This document shows positions 46,248 through 56,200 of a DNA stretch of 64,000 nt, piece by piece. Source of the DNA: DAORHV01 sp964434575 (GTDB taxonomy: Bacteria; Patescibacteriota; Gracilibacteria; Peribacterales; Peribacteraceae); NCBI GenBank assembly GCA_964434575.1, contig CAYSWB010000007.1:1-64000 (forward strand), in the 5' to 3' direction. Under the pieces are notes generated by a model. It saw only the letters and a program-made list of their open reading frames with translations, was not told where the DNA came from and did no database searches. A program made the position numbers and the translations under genes. Position 1 is the stretch's first letter, and each line of letters begins with the position of its first letter.

Positions 46248-49200
46248 ATGGCGAATCCGGGCTTCTCAAGCCGACCGATTTACGGTGACGAGCCATCCGA
46301 CGATAACCGCGGCGAAACTCCTTTGGACGAGCCGCGCAGCACCCCTCCCGAAGGAGGATTTCGCCGGAGTCCGCGCTTGCGCCAACGCGCCAGCTACCGC
46401 GGCGGGGGAACCCGTACGGCAAACGCGCTTGCCCGCGTGAAAGGCGTCGTCTTCAAGAAACGCACGAAAAAGGAGTGGAAGACGATCGCCGTCCGCACGG
46501 TGGCCGGCGGCGCGGCGGCGGCCGTGCTTGGCCTTGCCCTGCTGTGGATCACGCTGCCGAACATCGACGACCCGAGCACGCTGTTCGCGTCGCAAAGCAC
46601 GGCCATCGTGGACCGCAACGGCGTGGAGCTGTACCGCCTGTTCTCCGAACAAGACCGCACGTACATCCCGGGGGCCGAGATCAGCAACAGCGTGAAACAG
46701 GCGACCATCGCCATCGAAGACGAACGCTTCTTCAGCCGCGGCAGCTGCTTCGACATCATCGGCTTCAGCCGCGCCGTGCTCAGCCAGGTGTTGCCCGGCG
46801 CGCTGGTGCGCTCCGGAGGCTCGACATTGACGCAGCAGTTCGCCGGCAACGCGCTGGTGGGCCGCGAGCGCTCGCTGCTGCGCAAAATCCGTGAGCTGAT
46901 GCTCGCCTGCAAGCTGGAACAGAAATACGACAAAGACCAGCTGCTGGAGCTGTACCTGAACTGGATCCCCTACGGACCCACGTCGTACGGCATCGAGCAG
47001 GCCGCCCGCAACTACTTCGGCACCGGCGCCAACAGCATCACGCTGGCGCAGGCCGCCGCGCTGGCGTCCATCCCGCAGCGCCCGTCGTACTTCAGCCCGT
47101 ACGGCAAGAACGTCCGCACGCAGGTCAGCGACCAGATCCTGGAGCGCATCATCAGCGGCGAAATCACGACGACCGCGCAGATCCCCGACGCCGGCGTGCG
47201 CATCGGACTCATCGGCCAGGAAGTGGGTTCTGGCGCGACGAAAGTGTACGTGGGAGGACGCGCCGACCAGGTGCTGAAGAACATGCTCGACCAGAAGATG
47301 ATCAGTGAGGAAGAGCACGCCAAGGCGGTGGAGGACCTGAAAAAAATGGAGTTCCGCCGCGAGCGCGAGAACATCCGCGCGCCGCACTTCGTACTGGCCG
47401 TTCAGAAGCAGGCCGAGGAGCTGCTGGGCATCGATGAAGCGCTGCTGCAGCAGGGCGGCTTCAAGATCACCACCACGCTGGATTGGAACCTGCAGCAGGT
47501 CGCCGAGAAGGTCGTCGCCGATCACGCCGAGGACGTGACAAACCGCTTCGGCGCGCGAAACTCCGCGCTGCTGTCGCTGTCCACCAAGACGCGCGAAGTG
47601 CTGGCGTACGTCGGCAACACGGATTTCTCCGATGAGGAACATGAAGGAAAGATCGACATGGTGCGCGCGCCGCGCCAGCCGGGCTCCAGCTTCAAGGCAT
47701 TCACGTACCTGTCCGCGTTCGAACAGGGCTACGGCCCGGGCAGCGTGGTCTACGACCTGCCGACCAAGTTCGGCGTGGACGAACCGCAGAACTTCGACGG
47801 CGCGTTCTGGGGGCTCATGACGATGCGCTCGGCGCTCGGTTCGTCGCGCAACATCCCGGCCATTAAGGCGTTCTTCCTGGGCGGCGGCGAGGAGCCGCTG
47901 CTGTCGCTGGCCGCACGCATGGGCGTGACGACTCCGACCACGCAGAAAGCCGAGTTCCGCAAAAACACCCCGGACTACGACTATGGATGGCCGCTGTCGA
48001 TCGGCGCCGCCGAAGTGCCGCTGTGGGAAATGACCCAGGGGTACGCGACCATCGCCGACGGCGGCAAATTCCTGCCGCCGGTCACGATCCTGAAGATCAC
48101 CGACAGTTCCGGCAACATTCGCTACCAGCACAAGCCGGAAGCGCCCCAGGAGGTGGTGGACGCGCGCGTCGCCGCCATGGTGACGTCCGCGCTCAGCGAC
48201 GTGTCCGTGCGTCCCAACGAATATTGGCAGACCGTGCTCTCGGTGCCCGGCATCCAGGCCGCCGCCAAGACCGGCACCAGCAACAAGTGTCTGGAGCGTG
48301 ACGCGAGCGGAGGCTGTACGCTGCGCCGCCCGGAAAGCACCTGGACCATGGGCTACACCCCGAGCCTCGTGACCGGCGTATGGGTGGGCAACGCCACCAG
48401 CCAATCGCTGTTCGACAAAGCCGACGGTCTCACGACCGCCGCGCCCATCTGGCACGAGTACATGATCGGCGCGCATCGCAAACTGACCGGCGTGACGACG
48501 TCGTTCACGATGCCGCCGAACATCACGCAGCCGCTGCTGTCCAAGCTCTCCGGCCAGCTGGCCAACGCCTGCACGCCGGTGGAACTGCGCAAATCCGATC
48601 TCTCGCTCGAGGAACGCACGCCGACCGCCGAGGATAGCGCCTGCGTCCTGCTGAAGGTGGATAAAGTCACGGGATTGCTGGCCTCCCCGGCCTGCCCGGC
48701 AGACGCCGTGGAGGAACGCGCGTTCTTCGTGCCCGAGAGCGAGCAGCCCACCCGCTGGCCGTTGTGGGAACAGGCGGTGCAGGAATGGGGCAAGAAGGAA
48801 ATGGAGAAGTGGAACGCCAACGAGACGCACTCCGGCTCCACGCTGCCGCTCCCCCTCCCGCCGACCGCCGAGTGCGACCCGGCGCTGACCCCCGGCCGTC
48901 TGGAGAAGCCCAGCGTGCAGCTCATCATCCCGTCGGGCGGATCGTCCGTGCCGTACCCGTCGTTCACGCCCAAGGCGAACATCGTGTCGCGCGGCAAGCT
49001 GAAGGAGGTGAAGTACTTCGTGGACGACAAGCAGGTCGCCGTATTCACCGAAGCCCCGTTCAACGGCCCCGTGCGCGTCCCCCGCTCCATCCTGGAGGAA
49101 GGCCAGCACAACATGAAGGTCGTCGTGACCGACGAGTACTTCAACACCGCCGAGGACACCTCCAGCTTCGTGTTCGAAGAGGACACCGGGCGCCCGCGCG

Positions 49201-49463
49201 TGCGGTTCGTGCCGGACAACGACGAACTGACCATGCCTGCCGGCAGCGAGATCGTGCTGACGGTGGATGCCACCGACGACGGCGGCATCGAGCGCGTGGA
49301 GTTCTTCATGGACGGACAACTGCTGACCGTGAAGCGCACCGCGCCGTACCAGCTGCAATACACGCTGAAGGAATCCGTGGGCGACCACGTCATCCGCGCG
49401 GTGGCGCGCGACACGGCCGGCAACGAAGGTTCGGCCGAGCTGACGCTGACGATCGGGTTCTAG
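46248..49463 (+). CDS. Class A penicillin-binding protein with C-terminal beta-sandwich extension
   Basis: The 1071-residue protein has a long basic cytoplasmic N-terminus (1-80), a membrane helix (about 84-104) and a GT51 domain with Glu157 in EDERFF, GGSTLTQQFAGN and YLNWIPYGPTSYGIEQAA. The transpeptidase has SSFK (Ser480), SRN and KTGTS (Lys674). About 350 further residues include a Cys-containing linker (about 770-840) and two Ig-like modules (about 880-960 and 975-1071; KEVKYFVDDKQVAVF and IERVEFFMDGQLL), like the BiPBP_C/Big domains of PBP1C proteins. TAGACT lies 8 nt before the ATG; the TTG three codons earlier is less likely. Confidence 0.92.
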   Translation: MANPGFSSRPIYGDEPSDDNRGETPLDEPRSTPPEGGFRRSPRLRQRASYRGGGTRTANALARVKGVVFKKRTKKEWKTIAVRTVAGGAAAAVLGLALLWITLPNIDDPSTLFASQSTAIVDRNGVELYRLFSEQDRTYIPGAEISNSVKQATIAIEDERFFSRGSCFDIIGFSRAVLSQVLPGALVRSGGSTLTQQFAGNALVGRERSLLRKIRELMLACKLEQKYDKDQLLELYLNWIPYGPTSYGIEQAARNYFGTGANSITLAQAAALASIPQRPSYFSPYGKNVRTQVSDQILERIISGEITTTAQIPDAGVRIGLIGQEVGSGATKVYVGGRADQVLKNMLDQKMISEEEHAKAVEDLKKMEFRRERENIRAPHFVLAVQKQAEELLGIDEALLQQGGFKITTTLDWNLQQVAEKVVADHAEDVTNRFGARNSALLSLSTKTREVLAYVGNTDFSDEEHEGKIDMVRAPRQPGSSFKAFTYLSAFEQGYGPGSVVYDLPTKFGVDEPQNFDGAFWGLMTMRSALGSSRNIPAIKAFFLGGGEEPLLSLAARMGVTTPTTQKAEFRKNTPDYDYGWPLSIGAAEVPLWEMTQGYATIADGGKFLPPVTILKITDSSGNIRYQHKPEAPQEVVDARVAAMVTSALSDVSVRPNEYWQTVLSVPGIQAAAKTGTSNKCLERDASGGCTLRRPESTWTMGYTPSLVTGVWVGNATSQSLFDKADGLTTAAPIWHEYMIGAHRKLTGVTTSFTMPPNITQPLLSKLSGQLANACTPVELRKSDLSLEERTPTAEDSACVLLKVDKVTGLLASPACPADAVEERAFFVPESEQPTRWPLWEQAVQEWGKKEMEKWNANETHSGSTLPLPLPPTAECDPALTPGRLEKPSVQLIIPSGGSSVPYPSFTPKANIVSRGKLKEVKYFVDDKQVAVFTEAPFNGPVRVPRSILEEGQHNMKVVVTDEYFNTAEDTSSFVFEEDTGRPRVRFVPDNDELTMPAGSEIVLTVDATDDGGIERVEFFMDGQLLTVKRTAPYQLQYTLKESVGDHVIRAVARDTAGNEGSAELTLTIGF

Positions 49464-49464
49464 G

Positions 49465-51231
49465 CTACGCCTGGGCGTGCTCGCGGCGGTTGTAGGCCTC
49501 CCAGAGGTCCTTCATGCGGCCGGGGGTCGTGATCAAGTCCTTGAACGTGCCGTGCTGCAGCAGGCGGCCCTGGTCGAACACGTAGACCTCCTCGAACAGC
49601 TCAAGCAGATGAAGTTTGTGGATGGACGAGACGACGCAGCGGTCGGCGAAGCGCTCCAACAGGTTCTTGTAGATCTTCAGCTCGTTGGTGGAGTCCACCG
49701 AACTGGTGGGCTCGTCGAGCAGGATGATGTCGCTCCGCTTCGCCGCGAAAAATCCGCGAGCCAGCGCCAGGCGCTGCTTCTCGCCGCCCGACAGGTTTAC
49801 TCCCTTCTCGGCCGTGTTGGTCTTCAGTCCATTCGGCAGCTTCTCCAGCGTGCTCTCGAAGCAGGCCAGCCGGACGTCGTCCATGACTTCTGCGTTCGTC
49901 TGCTCGGTATCGAGCGTGATGTTGTACTCGATGGTGTTCTCGAAGATCTCCGGCTCCTGCGGGATCAGCGTGACTTTGGAGCCCACGTCCTTTAGGCCGT
50001 GCTCCAGCGGTTTTCCATCACACAGCACATCTGCGCGGTCCGGCGAGTGCAAGCCGCGGATAAGCGTCATCAGCGTGGATTTGCCGCTGCCGCTCTCGCC
50101 GACGAACGCGATCTTGGCGCGGCGGCCGAGCGAAATCGACACGTCCTTCAGATGGTGCTCGCGCTTCTCTTCGTCCTTGTACGTGAAGTTCAGGTTCTTG
50201 ATCTCGATGGTTTTCCAGTCCACCGGCAGATGACAGTGGCCGTGGTAGTCGGCGGCGGCGGTCTGCAAAATGGAATTCACCGACTTGAGGTCGGCGTACT
50301 GGTGCACGGTGCCGGAATACTTCCAGGCGAACGTGAAGAACGAGCCGCTGATCTTCTGCAGGTACTCGTAGAGCATGAAGAACGTGCCGGCCAGCGGCAC
50401 CACGCCCGCGCCGATGGTGGACCACGCGTACCAACCCAGCACCACGACCGTCATGGACGACATGACGATGGTGGCCAGGAACCACTTCCACTCGTTCACG
50501 ACGGCCTCTTTCCGAAACAACGGCAGGTAGTGGGTCATGCGCTGCCACAGTTCGCTCCGCGTGAGTTGTTCTAAGCGCAGCGTGATGACCGTGGTGATGT
50601 TGGAGATGTAATCGTGCAACGCGGACGCCACGAAGTGCTCCTTGGCGTTTTCCTGGTCGTACAGCGGAAGCAGGACCTTGTCGAACAGGAACACGAGCAA
50701 GAGCGACGTGCCCGCCACGACGACGGCGATGAGGGCGGCCTGCGGCATGATGAGCGCCAGCGCGACCACGGCCACGGCCGGACGCAGGAACATCTCGATG
50801 AGCTGGAACGTGTTCTCGGCGAAATCGTTCAGCGCACGGGTGGCCTTGGCGATGCGGCTGATGGTTTGTCCTGAGTGGTGCTGCTTGTGCCACTGCAGCG
50901 GCAGGCCGGCGATGGCGTTGTACAGGTGGTCCTTGAAGGCGTTGCGGGCATGGAACGCATTGATGCGCTCGATGACCCGCGCCGGGCCGTGGAACACCCA
51001 AAAGGCGACGTTGATGCCCACGATCATGAGCAGGTACATGAAGATCTTCTGCAGTGAGTCGGGCGTGGTGGACGCCTCCTGCACGCTGTTGAGCACCATG
51101 CCGATGACGAACGGCTCGAACAGGTACACGATGTTCGCAGCCACGAGCATGAGCACGTACAGCACGACGAGGTGCCTGCGTCCGGCGGAGTACCGCCAGG
51201 TTGCCGATGCGAGCGCGAAAAAGACCTTCAT
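49465..51231 (-). CDS. ABC exporter, membrane domain fused to ATPase
   Basis: The 588-residue half-transporter has about six membrane helices in the first 320 residues. The nucleotide-binding domain has Walker A GESGSGKST, signature LSGGEKQRLALARG, Walker B DIILLDEPTS and the switch His in SSIHKLHLL. It would work as a homodimer (MsbA/LmrA-like) exporting a lipid, peptide or drug. Its promoter carries the same TTTAG-N2-CTAAA operator as the nitroreductase, which points to a shared regulator. Its stop abuts the converging PBP gene (1 bp between stops). Confidence 0.93.
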   Translation of the reverse strand: MKVFFALASATWRYSAGRRHLVVLYVLMLVAANIVYLFEPFVIGMVLNSVQEASTTPDSLQKIFMYLLMIVGINVAFWVFHGPARVIERINAFHARNAFKDHLYNAIAGLPLQWHKQHHSGQTISRIAKATRALNDFAENTFQLIEMFLRPAVAVVALALIMPQAALIAVVVAGTSLLLVFLFDKVLLPLYDQENAKEHFVASALHDYISNITTVITLRLEQLTRSELWQRMTHYLPLFRKEAVVNEWKWFLATIVMSSMTVVVLGWYAWSTIGAGVVPLAGTFFMLYEYLQKISGSFFTFAWKYSGTVHQYADLKSVNSILQTAAADYHGHCHLPVDWKTIEIKNLNFTYKDEEKREHHLKDVSISLGRRAKIAFVGESGSGKSTLMTLIRGLHSPDRADVLCDGKPLEHGLKDVGSKVTLIPQEPEIFENTIEYNITLDTEQTNAEVMDDVRLACFESTLEKLPNGLKTNTAEKGVNLSGGEKQRLALARGFFAAKRSDIILLDEPTSSVDSTNELKIYKNLLERFADRCVVSSIHKLHLLELFEEVYVFDQGRLLQHGTFKDLITTPGRMKDLWEAYNRREHAQA

Positions 51232-51238
51232 GGAATTA

Positions 51239-51256
51239 CTTTAGACCTAAAGTATA
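51239..51256 (-). promoter_or_regulatory. ABC-exporter promoter with palindromic operator
   Basis: On the minus strand TATACT (51256-51251) is followed directly by the palindrome CTTTAG-GT-CTAAAG (51252-51239), which spans the likely transcription start. The core TTTAG-N2-CTAAA is the same as at 35546-35559. Confidence 0.65.
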
Positions 51257-51344
51257 TAGTAACGAGAGCGGAATGCTAGTCCTGCCGCCACGATGCGGCA
51301 AATAGTCCGACGGATTTTTCGAAGAAAGATGACTGCGAGGGGCC

Positions 51345-51426
51345 GGGAAACAGGAGAGACAGGTGAGTCAGGGGAACACAAAAATCCTCTGTCTCCCCTG
51401 TTTCACCTGACTCCCGTGATTCCCAT
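51345..51426. repeat. Imperfect inverted repeat built of 9-bp units, copy 2
   Basis: The left arm reads GAAACAGGA, GAGACAGGT, GAGTCAGGG on the plus strand. The right arm reads GAATCACGG, GAGTCAGGT, GAAACAGGG, GAGACAGAG on the minus strand. The units share the consensus GARWCAGGK with copy 1 at 28523-28623, including a 16-bp identical run (CAGGTGAGTCAGGGGA). It lies between yebC and the ABC exporter. Confidence 0.7.
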
Positions 51427-51438
51427 CGTCGCCAGCCG

Positions 51439-52185
51439 CTAACCCTGAACTCTCGCATTCGTATGGATTTCCGACACATCATCATCTTCTTCCAGGATGG
51501 CGATGAGCGCGTCGATCTTCTGCATGGTGGCGGCATCCACGTCGGCGTGCTGCTTGGGGACGAACTGCAATCCGGCGGATTCGATGTTCATGCCCTTCGT
51601 CTTCAGGAAATCGCGTACTTTTGGCCAACCGGCGACGTCGGTGACCACCTGCAGATGCGCGCCGTCGGACGAAAAATCCTCGGCGCCGTGATCGATGAGT
51701 TCCAACTCCAGGTTCTCCAGCGCAGCGGCGTCCGGAAACGCGCCGCCTTCGGGGGCGCCCGCCACCACCACTCCCTTGCGGTCGAACATCCACATGACGG
51801 AGCCGTTGCTGGCGAACCGTCCGCCATTTTTATCCAGCAGCATCTTCACGTTGGAGAGCGTGCGGTTCTTGTTGTCGGTGAGCGTCTCCAGAATCAGCGC
51901 GGCGCCGCCCGGACCGTACGCCTCGTAGACCGTTTCCTGCATCGCCTCCCCTTTCAGGGCGCCGGTACCTTTGGCAATGGCGCGGTCGATGTTGGCGTTC
52001 GGCACGCTTTCGGCTTTGGCAGAATCGATGAGCGAGCGCAAACGGACGTTCGACGAAGGATCGCCGCCGCCCTCACGCGACGCGATTTCGATCAGGCGGG
52101 CGTACTTGGTGTACACCTTGCCGCGCTTGGCGTCCTGCGCGCCTTTGCGAACCCGGATATTTGCCCACTTTGAATGGCCGGACAT
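51439..52185 (-). CDS. yebC: YebC/PmpR family protein
   Basis: The 248-residue protein begins SGHSKWANIRVRKGAQDAKRG and continues with GGDPSSNVRLRSLIDSAKAESVPNANIDRAIAKGTG, the strongly conserved YebC N-terminal domain. The TACO1-like C-terminal domains follow (YEAYGPGGAALILETLTDNKNRT). The family was first seen as transcription regulators, and recent work assigns it to relief of ribosome stalling. TACAAT lies exactly 6 nt before the ATG. No ruvC neighbour is seen. Confidence 0.95.
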   Translation of the reverse strand: MSGHSKWANIRVRKGAQDAKRGKVYTKYARLIEIASREGGGDPSSNVRLRSLIDSAKAESVPNANIDRAIAKGTGALKGEAMQETVYEAYGPGGAALILETLTDNKNRTLSNVKMLLDKNGGRFASNGSVMWMFDRKGVVVAGAPEGGAFPDAAALENLELELIDHGAEDFSSDGAHLQVVTDVAGWPKVRDFLKTKGMNIESAGLQFVPKQHADVDAATMQKIDALIAILEEDDDVSEIHTNARVQG

Positions 52186-52209
52186 GACCGGATTGTAGCA
52201 CGGGCATTC

Positions 52210-52836
52210 TTAGCCGGTCGTTTCATCGGTCAGGGACGTCATCAGGCGCAGGTACCTTACGCATGCGGCCGCAGAAATGCCGGCGGGCAACGGCAGATCG
52301 TCCTGCGGCGGGAGAGCTTCCAGTGCATTGAGCGTCAGCTCATGGATACTGGTTGCTGGTTGGTCACCACGGCGATACGGCACGAACGCCGAGCGAGCCA
52401 GAAAATCCTCTTCGGTCTCGATAACAAGTTTGCTCTCGCCGGTAGGAGGAGCCCCGTCTATGACAACGCGCTGACCCTCCCGGCCCACCGCTGTCCAGTA
52501 ATGATACGGCATTACGGTTTCTGTACCGGTTGCTGGACGGGGCAACGCGTACACCGACGCAATGGGTACTGGGAGTTCCAGCTTGCGCACGGCGTGCCGC
52601 ACCGCACTCATACTGAAGCCACACGAACCGCTCTTCGGCGCCTTGCTGGCAGGCTTATAAATATCACGTCGCCACACTGCTGCGATTTCAGCGTTGAAGG
52701 TCGTGCGAAGTGCCGTCAGCGCACGCAAAAAGCGTGCTTCTTTTGGCTCTAAATGATTCCTCAAGACCCGCAATAAATCTGCCTGTGAAAAGCTGCCACA
52801 ATCAAGCGTACTGCGCTGGGGTGCGGGGCACGTCAT
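52210..52836 (-). CDS. Small protein with transglutaminase/papain-like Cys-His-Asp pattern, copy A
   Basis: The 208-residue protein has a helical N-terminus (FSQADLLRVLRNHLEPKEARFLRAL, about 16-40), then SGSCGFSMSAVRHAV (Cys72), PYHYWTAVG (His112), GQRVVIDGAPP (Asp127) and AFVPYRRGDQP. Spacing Cys-40-His-15-Asp and the forms GxCG, HxW and xIDG match the core of transglutaminase-like peptidases; this is pattern recognition, not a database result. It is clearly paralogous to 61567-62196. No signal peptide is present. It lies at the end of the minus-strand cassette with the giant calpain-like protein but has its own AT-rich promoter. Confidence 0.6.
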   Translation of the reverse strand: MTCPAPQRSTLDCGSFSQADLLRVLRNHLEPKEARFLRALTALRTTFNAEIAAVWRRDIYKPASKAPKSGSCGFSMSAVRHAVRKLELPVPIASVYALPRPATGTETVMPYHYWTAVGREGQRVVIDGAPPTGESKLVIETEEDFLARSAFVPYRRGDQPATSIHELTLNALEALPPQDDLPLPAGISAAACVRYLRLMTSLTDETTG

Positions 52837-52952
52837 ATATTATATTATAAAATATATTTTATAAATAGCAAGTATCAATAAATCGCTTTTGGGCGCCATC
52901 CACGCGCCAGGCGGTTAACGACCCCGAGGGAATACAGGGAGTGGTTGTGTGC
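52837..52952 (-). promoter_or_regulatory. AT-rich promoter region of the 52210-52836 gene
   Basis: 52837-52882 is almost only A/T (TATAAAATATATTTTATAATATAATATATG into the start, in overlapping pieces), in sharp contrast to the flanking GC-rich genes. It resembles the stretches before 17248 and 62196. No separate hairpin or gene is seen in the rest. Confidence 0.5.
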
Positions 52953-53222
52953 TTACACTTTCTGGAACTGCATGCCGAGCACGTCGCCTTTCGCATCGGC
53001 GGTCACGGTCGCCCCCAGAAAACCGAAGTTGTGAACAAGCAGCATCCGGTAGGTGCCGATGGCGCCATCAACGGCATCCAGCGAAGCGGTATCAGCGCTG
53101 ACCTCGGCCGTGACGGCTACGGAATTGAATGTCGTCCGGCAAAACTCCGTGCCGGCTTTGGCAATGGAGTCGCCATGGAGCGCGAGGAGGTCTTTGGCAG
53201 ATGGCGGCAAGGAAGGCTTCAT
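52953..53222 (-). CDS. Small unknown protein downstream of the giant gene
   Basis: The 89-residue protein (start ATG at 53222; a TTG two codons earlier is possible) has a helical N-terminus (KDLLALHGDSIAKAGTEFCRTTF) and a beta-rich end (TYRMLLVHNFGFLGATVTADAKGDVLGMQF). No family is recognised. Only 12 bp separate it from the stop of the 2640-residue protein, so it is probably co-transcribed and may be a partner or inhibitor of it; that is a guess from position. Confidence 0.55.
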   Translation of the reverse strand: MKPSLPPSAKDLLALHGDSIAKAGTEFCRTTFNSVAVTAEVSADTASLDAVDGAIGTYRMLLVHNFGFLGATVTADAKGDVLGMQFQKV

Positions 53223-53234
53223 GGGCAAGTGGGA

Positions 53235-56200
53235 TTATTTCAAAAGGCGGCGCATGTCGACCGTCACGTAGCTGATGTCCGAGAAGGTTTCCAGGAAGGC
53301 GTTGTACCGCAGCGTGATGGGCTTGGATGTATCGTGCGGGTTTACGACGGTCACGGTCTTGGCGACGTTATCCACCGATTCGATGGAATACGCATGGGTA
53401 AAGTGAATGCGCACGTCGTTGCCCTGAACGTCTTTGACCGTGTACGTGAAGGTATCGTTGCGCAAGCGCGGCGTATTTGCCGTGGCGAAGTGCTTTTCCA
53501 CCGAGAAGGAGTTCAGGAAATCCAGCGCTTTCTGCTTTGAGTGAATCTCACCCTGGCTGATGGGACGGGCGTTTGCCGCGTCGCCGACGATATGGCCGGC
53601 TTCTCCGCTGTCAAAACCAAGCAGGCGTTGGATGGCCTCATGACCCAGGCCGCCGGTCGACGCCTTGCGGTTCACTTGCCCTCTTCCGTCGCGGCCATGC
53701 ACGGAAAGGGTATACGCCGCCTCCAGTACTTGGAAACCCACCGGCCCGTTCAGGCCGAAATACGCATGCGCGACCGTATGCTGGGCGAGTTGCAGGTCTC
53801 CGTCGTTCACCCGGACGATTTTCGAGCCCGGACCGCCGCCGAGCGGCACGCGAACGTCGTACCCCACCGTGAACTTCTGGCGGATGGTGCGCCCCCTGTT
53901 GTTGGGATCCGGCACGTCGAGCTCCTCGATGATCGGCGTAACGGCGGACCGCACGAGGATTTCAAAATGCGGCGACTGGCGCAGCGAGTGCAGCGAGGCG
54001 ACCAGGTAGCAGTTCCCCACGTTCTGCTGGGAAAAATCGCTGTCCGGAGGGAAGAGGTGCTGGAATGTCGACCGGTTGAGCGGCAGCTTTCCACCCTCGA
54101 GCAGATCCAGTTTTTTGCGGAAAAACTCGCTTTCCGGTGCCTCGCGCAGGGCCGGAATGCGCTCGCGCAGATCCTGCGGGCTGAACATGCGTTCCGCATC
54201 GTACGGAAGCGTGCGCCGCGTGGTGGGGTTGTATGCCTCCAGCTGACCGGAAGCCGTCCGGCGCACGATCCAGCCTTGTTCCAAGCTCGCGGGCGACGTG
54301 GATGTTTTTGGGGTGAGCAGCAGTATCGCCTCGCCGTTTCGCGGAACGCGCCGCAACGCGGGGGCCACATAGCCGGTCTCGATGTAGGCGTTTTCGTCAT
54401 TCAGGGGCAAAAGAATGTTCTTCAGGTCTTTGTACGGGACTCTGCTGATTCGAATCCGCGGAGAATCCGGATCGTAATGCACCGTCACCTTGCCGTCGGG
54501 GCCCATGGACGAGATCAAGACCGTGTCGCCCTTCGCATCCTGCGCCGCCGTGCCGATGGGAGGAACGACGAGTCGCTCTCCAGGCTTCAATCCGGTGTTG
54601 CGCTGCCAATCGCGCACGAGTTGGAGATCGATCCGGTAGAGAACGCCTGACGCATCTTTCACGATCGCAATATTGGGCTGGGCGGGGTCCACGGAGTCCA
54701 GCTTCAGTTCTTGCTGCGTTCCATCGACATTCGGGCGGATGATGAGCGTCTGCCCCGGCTTTACCTGTATGCCGTTGATGTCCACCGCGCCCGGCACGGC
54801 CTCCCGCACCGGCTGCACACGGCCGTTGGCGTCCAGCTGCGCGACATCCAGATGGAAATTCCGGTACTCGGTCTTGCCGTCCACAACGCGCTTGAACCGG
54901 CCCTTGGGCCTTCCTCCGCTGCCGTCTTCGGCGGGGCAGACGTACCGCCATTCTTCCACGGCACCGCCGCTGCGGCGCATGCGGTACAGGTTGTCTTGGA
55001 CGAAGTCCGAATGGTCCGGCAGCGCATCGGCCAGCGGCAGCGGATCGTCCGGCGGCGCGCGGCGCACTTTGCTGATGGGGAATCCTGAAGGATCTTCGTT
55101 CGTATCGACGCTGGTGAATTTGGGCGCGCCGCCGATGTCGCCGCCCACGTATTTCCAGCGCTCCACTTTGCCACTGCTTCGCGTGATCAAGTACACGGTA
55201 CCCTCGCGCAAGTCGGTCAGCGCCAACGGCGCTTCCGGCGCGGCCGGCTGTTCCTTGAACAACAGACGGCCGGCGATGACCTGGTCGCGCGTAAACCTTG
55301 CCCTTTCTCCGGTGCGGGTGTTTTTCATCAGGAGATCGCCCTTCTCATCGATGTCACCATCGAACGTGTAGACGGCGTCGCCGATCCGGACTTCCCTGCC
55401 GAGAACCACGTCCTGCTCCGCCCGGCGCTCCTGCTTCGAGAGCTTCTTGGGGGCGGCTGCGGGGTTCGCCTCGGCTTGTATGGCAACCTTCGCGGCGGCA
55501 ATGGCCTCGGCGATGGGTATGCGGCGCTGTTCGCCGTCGCTCTTGCGCTTCATGACATACGTGTCGGGCTCATTCCTGCTGAGGCGGACGTAGACGTACG
55601 TTTCGCCGCGAATCTCCACCGGCAACCCCGCCGCGATGCGCTTGGCGGCGGCATCGTCCGTGACCGATCCCGGAGCAGCGTCCGGGCTGCTTGGCGCAGC
55701 CAGGGCCGCGCGCGCCGCGTCCACCACTTCGGCCTGCGTGAACGTTTTCACAAGACCCGTCTTGGTGTCCTCCATCGCGAACTTCCCCCTGCTCGGCTCC
55801 CCGGCGAAGACGTATTCACGTCCATCGATCTTCACCTTCAGTCCCTGCTCCAACTTTGTAAGCACCGTGAGTTCCGGAATGTCTTTGCCGGCGGCAGGCG
55901 GCCGCACTTCGTCGTACCCCACCTCGGCATGCACGGCGTCGTAGACTTTGGATTTCGACACGTACACTTCCACTTGCGTGGTTGTATTGCGCATGACAAA
56001 CGAGTCCGGTTGGCTGGAGCTCTCGCGCACGAACACGAACGTCCCGGTCGCGTTCGGAAGCGCCAGCGTCACCGTTCCGCCCCTCCTGAGATAGTCGCTC
56101 ACGAATGCGTTCCCTCCGTCTCTTGGCGCCGCATAGTTTTTGTCGCCCACGATTTCATTGAGCGAGAGGGAGGCCTCGGCGCGCACGCCGTTCACGTCCA

